Below, piece after piece: positions 25,208-34,283 of a stretch of 64,000 bases of DNA. Made by a program: the position numbers and the translations under genes. This DNA comes from Azoarcus sp. KH32C (GTDB lineage Bacteria; Pseudomonadota; Gammaproteobacteria; Burkholderiales; Rhodocyclaceae). Position 1 is the first letter of the stretch; the number at the start of each line of letters is the position of its first letter. The DNA is taken from contig NC_020516.1 of the NCBI RefSeq assembly GCF_000349945.1, positions 4,960,001 to 5,024,000 on the forward strand, written 5' to 3'. The notes beneath the pieces were generated by a model. That model was not told the DNA's origin and did no database searches. It saw only the letters and a program-made list of their open reading frames with translations.

Positions 25208-26581
25208 ATGACCTCCCCCCGACACCCCGCCTCCCCTCGCTCCACGCCCGAACTCCTCGCCCCCGCCGGCTCGCTGCAGATGATGCGCACCGCCTTCGCC
25301 TACGGGGCGGACGCCGTCTACGCCGGCCAGCCGCGCTACTCGCTACGCGTGCGCAACAACAGCTTCGGCAAGCTCGATGCGCTCGAAGCCGGCATCAACG
25401 AGGCGCACGCCGCCGGCAAGGCCTTCTATCTCGTCAGCAACATCTATCCGCACAACGCCAAGGTGCGCACCTTCGTCGAGGACATGGCGCCCGTCGTGGC
25501 CCTCAAGCCCGACGCGCTGATCATGGCCGACCCCGGCCTGATCATGATGGTGCGCGAGACCTGGCCCGAGGTCGACGTGCACCTCTCGGTGCAGGCCAAC
25601 ACGACCAACTACGCCGCGGTGCGCTTCTGGCAGTCCATCGGCATCAAACGCATCATCCTGTCGCGCGAGCTCTCACTCGACGAGATCGAGGACATCCGCC
25701 AGGCCTGCCCGGAGATGGAGCTCGAAGTCTTCGTGCACGGCGCGCTGTGTGTCGCCTACTCCGGCCGCTGCCTGCTGTCGGGCTACTTCAACCACCGAGA
25801 CCCCAACCAGGGCACCTGCACCAACTCCTGCCGCTGGGACTACAAGGTCCACGACGCAAACGAGGACGGCACCGGCGACCTGCACCGCTGCGGCAGCCCG
25901 GGCGGCCAAGGGATGGCGCTCGGCGGCGGCGAACGCCACGAGGCCGGCCAACGCGTCTACCTCCTCGAGGAAGGCACCCGCCCCGGCGAATTGATGCCGA
26001 TCGAGGAAGACGAGCACGGCACCTACATCCTCAATTCGAAGGACCTGCGCGCCGTCGAGCACGTCGAGCGGCTGGTGAAGATCGGCGTCGACTCGTTGAA
26101 GATCGAAGGCCGCACGAAGAGCCCTTACTACGTCGCCCGCGTGAGCCAGGGCTACCGCCGCGCGATCGACGACGCGATGGCGGGCCGCCCCTTCGACATG
26201 CGCCTGCTCGGCGAACTCGAAGGCCTCGCCAACCGCGGCTACACCAACGGCTTCTACCAGCGTCACCACACGCCCGAGCACCAGAACTACCTGCGCGGCC
26301 ACTCCGAATCGGGCAGGAGCCTGCTCGTTGGCGAATTGTTGGAAGTCGATGCGGCCGCCGGCTTCGCCCACGTCGAGGTCAAGAACGGCTTCGGCGTCGG
26401 CGACCGGCTCGAATTCATCCAACCGGCCGGCAACGTCATCGCCCCGCTGGAAGCTCTCGAAGACGCCGACCGCCAGCCGATCGCGCGCATCCCCGGCGCC
26501 GGCAAACGCGTCTGGGTCAAGCTGCCGGAAGGCCTGAGCCCCTCCGTCGAGCGGCCCTGCTTCATCGCGCGAATGCTGTAA
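25208..26581 (+). CDS. trhP: U32-family tRNA uridine hydroxylase (TrhP/YegQ-like)
   Basis: This 457-residue U32-family protein matches YegQ/TrhP in length and sequence. TrhP makes 5-hydroxyuridine at tRNA position 34, using a prephenate-derived route. Visible family features are the start ELLAPAGSLQMMRTAFAYGA, the ligand-binding cysteine region CVAYSGRCLLSGYF and GTCTNSCRWDY, and SLKIEGRTKSPYY. The ATG of MTSPRHP is used, since an upstream frame through the phasin terminator is not credible. It was formerly called a peptidase, but the set of conserved cysteines supports the tRNA-modifying role. Confidence 0.88.
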   Translation: MTSPRHPASPRSTPELLAPAGSLQMMRTAFAYGADAVYAGQPRYSLRVRNNSFGKLDALEAGINEAHAAGKAFYLVSNIYPHNAKVRTFVEDMAPVVALKPDALIMADPGLIMMVRETWPEVDVHLSVQANTTNYAAVRFWQSIGIKRIILSRELSLDEIEDIRQACPEMELEVFVHGALCVAYSGRCLLSGYFNHRDPNQGTCTNSCRWDYKVHDANEDGTGDLHRCGSPGGQGMALGGGERHEAGQRVYLLEEGTRPGELMPIEEDEHGTYILNSKDLRAVEHVERLVKIGVDSLKIEGRTKSPYYVARVSQGYRRAIDDAMAGRPFDMRLLGELEGLANRGYTNGFYQRHHTPEHQNYLRGHSESGRSLLVGELLEVDAAAGFAHVEVKNGFGVGDRLEFIQPAGNVIAPLEALEDADRQPIARIPGAGKRVWVKLPEGLSPSVERPCFIARML

Positions 26582-26593
26582 TCCGGCGCCGCC

Positions 26594-27154
26594 TCAGGAC
26601 AGGTTCGAGTCCTGACGGCGGGTGCCCAGCGGCACGCTGTCCCACGCCAGCATCCCGGCGAACAGCGAGATGCCGCCCGCGACCGCCATCGCGAAGGCAG
26701 GCAGCCCATACAGCGCCACCCCGGGCCGCACTTCACGGTGCACCAGCGATTCCCGAGGATTCGACGGGTTCACCCACACTTCCAGCTCGGTCTGGCTGCG
26801 CAGACGTTCGACCACCTCCTTGCCGCGCCGGTGCGAATACCGGCCGTCCTGCGGATCGAGGCGGCCGCCGACATATTCCGCCTTGTCGTAGACGTAGCGG
26901 TAGCGGACCCCGATGCGCTCGAGCGGCGGGCGCAACATCGCGGTCGGCGGTTCCACCGTGACGGCCTCGAGCGTGGCCATCACCGGCTGCCAATGCCGGC
27001 TACGCACCGCATCGAAAAGCGGCAATACCCCGTAGGTAATGCTCCCCACCGTCCCCAGCGTCAGCAGGAACACGCCTATCAAGGGAAAAGCGACGCGCAG
27101 CATCACCCCGATTGCATGCCTGCGGTAGCCGGAGGAGGTCTCGGTATCACCCAT
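26594..27154 (-). CDS. DUF3592 membrane protein
   Basis: This 186-residue protein has two hydrophobic helices, about residues 18-40 and 145-170, flanking an extracytoplasmic domain. The central domain reads IGVRYRYVYDKAEYVGGR and the late segment VWVNPSNPRESLVHREVRPG, which is the DUF3592 pattern. No function is known for the family. The start MGDTETSSG is chosen, although its ribosome-binding site is weak and a TTG 36 nt upstream is also open. It is convergent with trhP and divergent from the ABC-F gene. Confidence 0.75.
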   Translation of the reverse strand: MGDTETSSGYRRHAIGVMLRVAFPLIGVFLLTLGTVGSITYGVLPLFDAVRSRHWQPVMATLEAVTVEPPTAMLRPPLERIGVRYRYVYDKAEYVGGRLDPQDGRYSHRRGKEVVERLRSQTELEVWVNPSNPRESLVHREVRPGVALYGLPAFAMAVAGGISLFAGMLAWDSVPLGTRRQDSNLS

Positions 27155-27293
27155 CGGCGCAGTTTGCCTGCACTTCAATCGCCGCACCAAAGACGTGCTT
27201 CACGTTCCCTACCATTCGGCCCGCGCACGAACACGCACCACACTTCTGGAGTACAATGCAAGGCTTTGTTTTATCTGTAAAACAGGATTCGCC

Positions 27294-28931
<1,638 letters not shown>

Positions 28932-28979
28932 GCCTCCCCGCCTCCCGGAGCACGCGCTGCCGCTCCGGGACATATGCGC

Positions 28980-28999
28980 TTTTCATCATATGATGAAAA
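28980..28999. promoter_or_regulatory. perfect 20-bp palindrome, possible operator
   Basis: TTTTCATCATATGATGAAAA is a perfect dyad in the 159-nt gap between the ABC-F gene and the small cytochrome-like gene. A separate GC-rich hairpin (TCCCGGAGC at 28943-28951 with GCTCCGGGA at 28962-28970) lies just before it and may end ABC-F transcription. The palindrome is unlike a terminator and is placed upstream of a promoter, so an operator is the better guess. Confidence 0.5.
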
Positions 29000-29017
29000 A
29001 TTTCTAATCCTTGCACA

Positions 29018-29047
29018 TTGCATATACCCCAATTGTGGGGGTATACT
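29018..29047 (+). promoter_or_regulatory. promoter with dyad in an 18-nt spacer
   Basis: TTGCAT (29018-29023) and TATACT (29042-29047) are 18 nt apart. The spacer is filled by a dyad, TATACCCC (29023-29030) and GGGGTATA (29038-29045). A dyad inside a slightly long spacer is the layout used by MerR-type activators, but no such regulator gene is near. It would drive the small haem-motif gene 44 nt downstream. Confidence 0.45.
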
Positions 29048-29090
29048 CAGCCGCCTATGACGCCCCAATGCGGGGCTCTCTCTTGGGCGG

Positions 29091-29531
29091 TTGGTCTTGG
29101 TCACGACACGGGCAATCCGATTGCTGTGCGCAGCGCTGCTGGCGGTCGCCGCCGCGGCCTCCGTTCGCGCCGACTACCAAGACTGCCGAAGCTGCCATTA
29201 CGCCGTCCTTCCCGAAAGCACCGCTCCGGATTTCACGAACTACTTCAATACGCCCGGGCACCATCCGGTACACGTGGCCTACCCTGCCAAGGCCGAATAC
29301 AACGCCACGGATGCGATCGTCGCCGACATCCTGTTCTTCGATCGCGACGGCGACGGCCTGCCCGGCCCCGACGAAGTGCAGATCTTCCGTTCGATCGACG
29401 GCGACATGATCGAATGTTCCTCCTGTCATATCGAACACGGCATCGGCCCTCCCGCAGCCAACCATCCGATCGAATATGTGCGCGCCGCGACGGCCGACAA
29501 CGCCCTCTGCGGCTTCTGCCATAACCTCTGA
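29091..29531 (+). CDS. small periplasmic protein with three CxxCH haem motifs and an EF-hand-like loop
   Basis: This 146-residue protein begins with a signal peptide of about 27 residues that ends SVRA before DYQD. Three haem-c attachment motifs are visible: CRSCH (Cys32-His36), CSSCH near residue 110 and CGFCH (Cys140-His144). Between them, DRDGDGLPGPDE near residue 84 resembles a calcium-binding EF-hand loop. It is probably a periplasmic multihaem electron carrier or a decaying relative. The start is a TTG (29091 or 29097), since no ATG or GTG is in frame. The ribosome-binding site is weak, so the N-terminus is uncertain. Confidence 0.72.
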   Translation: MVLVTTRAIRLLCAALLAVAAAASVRADYQDCRSCHYAVLPESTAPDFTNYFNTPGHHPVHVAYPAKAEYNATDAIVADILFFDRDGDGLPGPDEVQIFRSIDGDMIECSSCHIEHGIGPPAANHPIEYVRAATADNALCGFCHNL

Positions 29532-29640
29532 CCGGCACGCCGCCATCACGCAACAAGCACGGTAACAAGAACTCTCTTCGGGAAACTCCGGGTAGAGGGA
29601 GCGCGGTCATAAAGCCGTACCCCTACGGTGAGCGTACTCG

Positions 29641-31626
29641 ATGGCCGAATCTCCGCGCCCTCACGCCCGTCGTGTGCGGCATGTCCTGCTGGCGCTGCTG
29701 GTGTTCCTGATCGGCGGCGTCGCGCTTGGCGAAATCGCCGGCTGGCCCTTCCTGCGGTCGCCGCTAGAAAGCCGGCTGGCCGAGCGCTTCGCGCGACCGG
29801 TGCGCATCGCCCCACCCTTCCGGCTGCATCTGCTGGGCGCCGTGCGCGTCCACGCCAGCGGTCTGTGGATCGCCGCGCCGGAAGGATTCGATGTGCCTCA
29901 TCTGGTCGATGCCGACGATATCGATCTGAGGCTGCGCTACCAGGACCTGCTTGCATTGCGCGAGTCGAACCAGCTGCATATCGACACGATCGACGTCGCC
30001 CGCATCGACGCCCAATTGCACCGCCGAGCCAAGGGACCGGCAACTTGGCAGTTCGGCGAACCGCGCCCCGACCAGCCTGAGACGCCTCCGCCGACGATCG
30101 CACACCTGGCCGTCCGTAACGGCACGATCGACGTCGACGACGCCCCGACGTCCACGCGGCTCAACGCCACCTTTACGACCGACGAGGGCGCGGCCGAAGG
30201 CACGCCGACCTCGCGCGCGATCGTGCGCGGACGGCTGCGCGGAAAGCCGCTCGACGCGACGCTCAGCGCCGCGGGCTTCCTGCGGCTCGCCGAAAACACC
30301 GCGGGCGCGCCGCCCGTACCCGTGAAGGGCCGCGTCGCGTACGGCGGAGTGCATGCCGAATTCGACGGGACGGTCGCCGACCTCTCGGGCGCGCGCGACC
30401 TGCGCGGCACCTTCTCGGCGCGCGGGCCCTCGCTCAGCGTGCTGGGCCAGCTCTTCGACATCGTGCTGCCGACGACCTCCGCGTTCTCGCTGCGCGGCAA
30501 ACTCGAAAAGGATGGCGAACTGTGGCGCGCCCACGTCGACAACGCGCGCGTCGGCAGCAGTGCGGTCCACGGTCGCTTCAGCTACGACGCCCGCAGATCG
30601 CCCCCGCGTCTGGAGGGCGACCTCGGCGGCGAACGCTTCATCCTCGCGGACCTGGCACCGGCCTTCGGTACCCGTAATCCCGACGGCACGCCGGTGCGGC
30701 CGCCGCCCGGACGCACGTTGCCGGACCGCGAACTGAACCTGCCCGAACTGAAGAGGATGGATGCGCGCATTGCTGTCGATCTCGGTCTCGTGGACCTCGG
30801 CAACGCGTTCTCGCAGCAGATCTCGCCGCTACGCGCGACCTTGATCCTGGAAGGCGGACGCCTCGCGCTGACCGGCATCGACGCCCGCACCGCGAAAGGG
30901 CATCTGCACGGCGAGGTCGCCGTCGATGCCAACCGCCGCCTGCCGCAATGGGCGGCCAACCTCGGCTGGGAGGACATCCGGCTGGAGGACTGGATCGGCG
31001 CTTCGCGCAAGCGTGCCACCGAAGCCAAAGCGAAGGGTGAAACGAAGACCCCGCCGCCCTACTTCACCGGCTCGCTGCACGGACGCGCCAAGCTCACCGG
31101 CAGCGGCCGATCAACCGCAGCGCTGGTCGGTTCGCTCAACGGCGAGATCACGCTCGGGGTGCGCAACGGCAGCATCTCGCACCTCGTCATCGAAGTCCTG
31201 GGCCTCGACGTCGCCCAGGGGCTGGGCATGGTTCTGCGCGGGGACGAACCCCTGCCCGTGAACTGCGCGGTCGCCGATCTCGTCACGCACGACGGCCAGC
31301 TCACACCGCGCGTCGCGCTGGTCGACACCGCGGTCACGCTGGTGCTGCTCGACGGCAAGGTCAATCTCGCCGACGAGGCGCTCGACCTGCGCTTCACGGC
31401 GAAGCCGCGCAACGTCTCGCCCTTCACGCTGCGCACGCCGATCCATGTGCGCGGCCACTTCGTCGCGCCGCAGGTCTCGCCCGAAGCCGCGCCGCTCGCC
31501 GCGCGGGCGGTCGCCGGCATCGCGCTCGGCTTCGTCAACCCGCTCGCCGCGATCATCCCCTTCCTCGACCCGGGCGACGCCGTCGCCTCCCCCTGCCAGC
31601 AGTCGCTCGCGAAGCTGCGTCCCTGA
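29641..31626 (+). CDS. AsmA-like envelope protein
   Basis: This 661-residue protein has one N-terminal membrane helix (about residues 15-33) and a long periplasmic region of the AsmA type. Such proteins are thought to form beta-rich grooves that move phospholipids between membranes. Family-like segments are PLESRLAERFARPVRI near residue 40, TGSLHGRAKLTGSGRSTAALVGSLNG in parts near 480-505, and the C-terminal AARAVAGIALGFVNPLAAIIPF near 620. It stands between the small haem protein and the PTS genes. Its exact substrate is unknown. Confidence 0.78.
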   Translation: MAESPRPHARRVRHVLLALLVFLIGGVALGEIAGWPFLRSPLESRLAERFARPVRIAPPFRLHLLGAVRVHASGLWIAAPEGFDVPHLVDADDIDLRLRYQDLLALRESNQLHIDTIDVARIDAQLHRRAKGPATWQFGEPRPDQPETPPPTIAHLAVRNGTIDVDDAPTSTRLNATFTTDEGAAEGTPTSRAIVRGRLRGKPLDATLSAAGFLRLAENTAGAPPVPVKGRVAYGGVHAEFDGTVADLSGARDLRGTFSARGPSLSVLGQLFDIVLPTTSAFSLRGKLEKDGELWRAHVDNARVGSSAVHGRFSYDARRSPPRLEGDLGGERFILADLAPAFGTRNPDGTPVRPPPGRTLPDRELNLPELKRMDARIAVDLGLVDLGNAFSQQISPLRATLILEGGRLALTGIDARTAKGHLHGEVAVDANRRLPQWAANLGWEDIRLEDWIGASRKRATEAKAKGETKTPPPYFTGSLHGRAKLTGSGRSTAALVGSLNGEITLGVRNGSISHLVIEVLGLDVAQGLGMVLRGDEPLPVNCAVADLVTHDGQLTPRVALVDTAVTLVLLDGKVNLADEALDLRFTAKPRNVSPFTLRTPIHVRGHFVAPQVSPEAAPLAARAVAGIALGFVNPLAAIIPFLDPGDAVASPCQQSLAKLRP

Positions 31627-31722
31627 GGCCGGCATCGCCGGGCATCGGCGTGCGTACACAAGCGTACGCGTGCCGGGCGCCGGTCTCGGCTACAATCGTT
31701 GAAATCACCTGCAGCGAACGAC

Positions 31723-32106
31723 ATGATCGGCATTTTCCTGATAACCCACGGGACGCTCGGCGAGTCCCTCATCCAGTGTGCGTGCCACGTCCTCAACAAA
31801 CGTCCGGCACAGATCGCGCAGCTGGGGTTGTCGGGCCAAGACGATCCACTCGACATGCTGCCGATTGCACGGGACATGCTCGGCTGGGTCGACAATGGGC
31901 ATGGCGTGCTGATGCTGACGGACATCTACGGCGCGACCCCTTCGAACGTCGCAGCCAAGCTGCTCGACCCGGGCCATATCGAAGGCATCGCCGGCGTCAA
32001 TCTGCCGATGCTGCTGCGCGTGCTGACCTACCGCGAACGCGACATGCAGACGCTCGTGCAGCGCGCGGTGACCGGCGGATGCGACGGCGTGCTGCATATC
32101 AAGTAG
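31723..32106 (+). CDS. PTS EIIA component, mannose/fructose family
   Basis: This 127-residue EIIA domain of the mannose-type family has the N-terminal IGIFLITHGTLGESL with phospho-acceptor His9. It has the usual GVLMLTDIYGATPSN segment. It receives phosphate from HPr. The ATG is chosen over an in-frame TTG 24 nt upstream because it starts the first beta strand. It is the first gene of an EIIA-HPr-EI set. No EIIB or EIIC permease is present, so the relay is probably regulatory rather than for sugar uptake, as in many proteobacteria with an incomplete PTS. Confidence 0.9.
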   Translation: MIGIFLITHGTLGESLIQCACHVLNKRPAQIAQLGLSGQDDPLDMLPIARDMLGWVDNGHGVLMLTDIYGATPSNVAAKLLDPGHIEGIAGVNLPMLLRVLTYRERDMQTLVQRAVTGGCDGVLHIK

Positions 32107-32115
32107 AAACGCGTG

Positions 32116-32178
32116 GAGAAATCGTCGCGAACGAACGACGACACATATCGAACAGACAAAGGGGCAGACAACGAATGA
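32116..32178 (+). repeat. leader element A, related to the siaB-siaC leader
   Basis: This stretch between the EIIA and HPr genes resembles the siaB-siaC gap. It has AAATCGTC, then CGAACGAC followed by ACATATCGAAC (20 of 22 positions alike over 32132-32153), then GAATGA at 32173. A 16-codon open frame from 32175 begins MSNAAVGTRST and recalls the start of the longer siaC reading (MNDSAIVTRPT). Function unknown. Confidence 0.5.
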
Positions 32179-32232
32179 GCAACGCAGCAGTCGGCACGCG
32201 CAGCACACTTATTTTCGAGTCCTGAGCCGCCC

Positions 32233-32502
32233 ATGCCCAAAGCCGAAGTCGAAATCATCAACAAACTGGGACTGCATGCGCGCGCCTCGGCCAAACTCAC
32301 GCAGACCGCCAGCAGTTACGGCTGTGACGTATGGCTCGAGCGCAACGGCCGGCGCGTCAACGCCAAGAGCATCATGGGCGTCATGATGCTCGCGGCCGCC
32401 CGCGGCGCGACGATCACCGTCGAAACGGCCGGAGAGGACGCCGACGCGGCCCTGCAGGCCATCCTCGACCTGATCGCCGACCGCTTCGGCGAAGGGGAGT
32501 AA
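32233..32502 (+). CDS. ptsH: phosphocarrier protein HPr
   Basis: This is HPr, the phosphocarrier that moves phosphate from EI to EIIA. It has 89 residues, the usual size. The active site is His15 in NKLGLHARASAKL. The regulatory site Ser46 in NAKSIMGVMML is also kept, so it could be a target of an HPr kinase encoded elsewhere. It lies 126 nt after the EIIA gene and 3 nt before ptsI. The ATG follows a GAGTCCTGAGCC leader without a strong Shine-Dalgarno. Confidence 0.95.
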   Translation: MPKAEVEIINKLGLHARASAKLTQTASSYGCDVWLERNGRRVNAKSIMGVMMLAAARGATITVETAGEDADAALQAILDLIADRFGEGE

Positions 32503-32505
32503 GGC

Positions 32506-34233
32506 ATGGCCTTCACCCTCCACGGCCTTCCGGTCTCGCAGGGCATTGCCATCGGCCACGTCCATCTGGTGTCGCACGCGATGCTGGAGGTCAACCACTA
32601 CCACGTCGCGGCGAAATACCTCCCCGAGGAGGTCGATCGCCTGAACGAGGCGGTGGCGACCGTGCAGGGGGAGCTGATTGGCCTGAAGGCCGCGACCGCC
32701 GGCCAGCCGCACAGCGAGGTCGGCGCCTTCGTCGACCTGCAGCTGATGATGCTCGCCGACCCGATGCTGATCGACGCCGCGCGCGAGCTCGTGACGAGTC
32801 GCCGCTGCAACGCCGAATGGGCGCTGGTGCAGCAGATGGAGCTCGTCGTCGACCAGTTCGACCAGATCGAGGACCCCTACCTGCGCGAACGCAAGGCCGA
32901 CGTCGTGCAGGTCGTCGAGCGCCTCGTCAAGGTGCTGCTCGGCCAGCCGCAGCACCTGCCGCCCAAGCGCCGCGACGGACTGGGCACGATCATCGTCGCG
33001 CACGACCTGTCGCCCGCCGACACGATCGGCTTTCGCGACCACAACATCACCGGCTTCGTCACCGACGTCGGCGGCCCCACGAGCCACACCGCGATCGTCG
33101 CGCGCAGCCTGCGCATCCCGGCCGTGGTCGGCCTGCATCACATCCGCCAGCTCGTCGAGGAAGACGAACTGCTGATCATCGACGGCACGCGCGGCGTCGT
33201 CATCGTCGGCCCCGAAGAGAGCATCGTCGAGGAATACCGGCTGCGCCGCAGCGAGCTCGAGCTCGAACGCTCCAAGCTCAATCGCCTGAAGGACACGCGC
33301 GCGACGACGCTCGACGGCGAGGACGTGAATCTCCTCGCCAACATCGAGGGTCCGAAGGACCTCGGCCAGGTGAAGGCGGTCAATGCCGACGGCGTCGGTT
33401 TGTACCGCACCGAATTCCTCTTCATCGGCCGCGATTCGCTGCCCGACGAGGAAGAACAGTACGAGGCCTACCGCACGGTGCTGAAATCGCTGCCGGGCAA
33501 GCCGGTGACGATCCGCACCTTCGACGTCGGCGCCGACAAGGCGCTCAACGGCGTCAGCGCGCGCTTCGAGCCGAACCCGGCGCTGGGCCTGCGCGCGATC
33601 CGCTATTCGCTCGCCGAGCCGCAGATGTTCATGACGCAGCTGCGGGCATTGCTGCGCGCCTCGGTCCATGGCCAGCTCAAGATCATGATCCCGATGCTCG
33701 CGCATGCGCACGAGATCGACCAGACGCTGCGCATGATCGAAAAGGCCAAGGCCGAGCTCGACGAGGAGCGCCACAAGTACGACCCGCGCGTCGAGGTCGG
33801 CGGCATGATCGAGGTGCCGGCCGCGGCGCTCGCGCTCGGCATGTTCATCCGCCGCCTGTCCTTCCTGTCGATCGGCACCAACGACCTGATCCAGTACACG
33901 CTCGCGATTGACCGCTCCGACGAGGCGGTCGTGCATCTGTACGACCCGCTGCACCCCGCGGTGCTGAAGCTGATCGGCGGCACGATCCAGGCGGGCGCCC
34001 GCTTCGGCCTGCCGGTGTCGGTGTGCGGCGAAATGGCGGGCGACCCGGCCTACACGCTGCTGCTGCTCGGCATGGGGCTGCGCAACTTCTCGATGCACCC
34101 GGGGCACATCCTCGAGATCAAGCAGCAGGTGCTGCGCGCCGACGTCGACGAGCTCGCGCCGCGCGTGCAGCGCATCCTGAAGATGGACGAACAGTCGAAA
34201 GTGCGCGAAGCAGTGATGCGGCTGGCCAGCTAG
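32506..34233 (+). CDS. ptsI: PTS enzyme I (phosphoenolpyruvate-protein phosphotransferase)
   Basis: This enzyme takes phosphate from phosphoenolpyruvate and passes it to HPr. It has 575 residues, normal for EI. The phosphohistidine motif GGPTSHTAIVARS is near residue 191. The PEP-binding TIM-barrel signatures are FLSIGTNDLIQY and the acid-base CGEMAGDP near residue 508. AAGG lies just before the ATG. It is translationally close to ptsH (3 nt). The next gene, siaA, follows after 50 nt, which suggests that the relay and the sia module may share transcripts. Confidence 0.95.
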   Translation: MAFTLHGLPVSQGIAIGHVHLVSHAMLEVNHYHVAAKYLPEEVDRLNEAVATVQGELIGLKAATAGQPHSEVGAFVDLQLMMLADPMLIDAARELVTSRRCNAEWALVQQMELVVDQFDQIEDPYLRERKADVVQVVERLVKVLLGQPQHLPPKRRDGLGTIIVAHDLSPADTIGFRDHNITGFVTDVGGPTSHTAIVARSLRIPAVVGLHHIRQLVEEDELLIIDGTRGVVIVGPEESIVEEYRLRRSELELERSKLNRLKDTRATTLDGEDVNLLANIEGPKDLGQVKAVNADGVGLYRTEFLFIGRDSLPDEEEQYEAYRTVLKSLPGKPVTIRTFDVGADKALNGVSARFEPNPALGLRAIRYSLAEPQMFMTQLRALLRASVHGQLKIMIPMLAHAHEIDQTLRMIEKAKAELDEERHKYDPRVEVGGMIEVPAAALALGMFIRRLSFLSIGTNDLIQYTLAIDRSDEAVVHLYDPLHPAVLKLIGGTIQAGARFGLPVSVCGEMAGDPAYTLLLLGMGLRNFSMHPGHILEIKQQVLRADVDELAPRVQRILKMDEQSKVREAVMRLAS

Positions 34234-34283
34234 AGCCACCGGCTCACCCGACATAACGATAACGAGAGAACGACAAACGGGAC

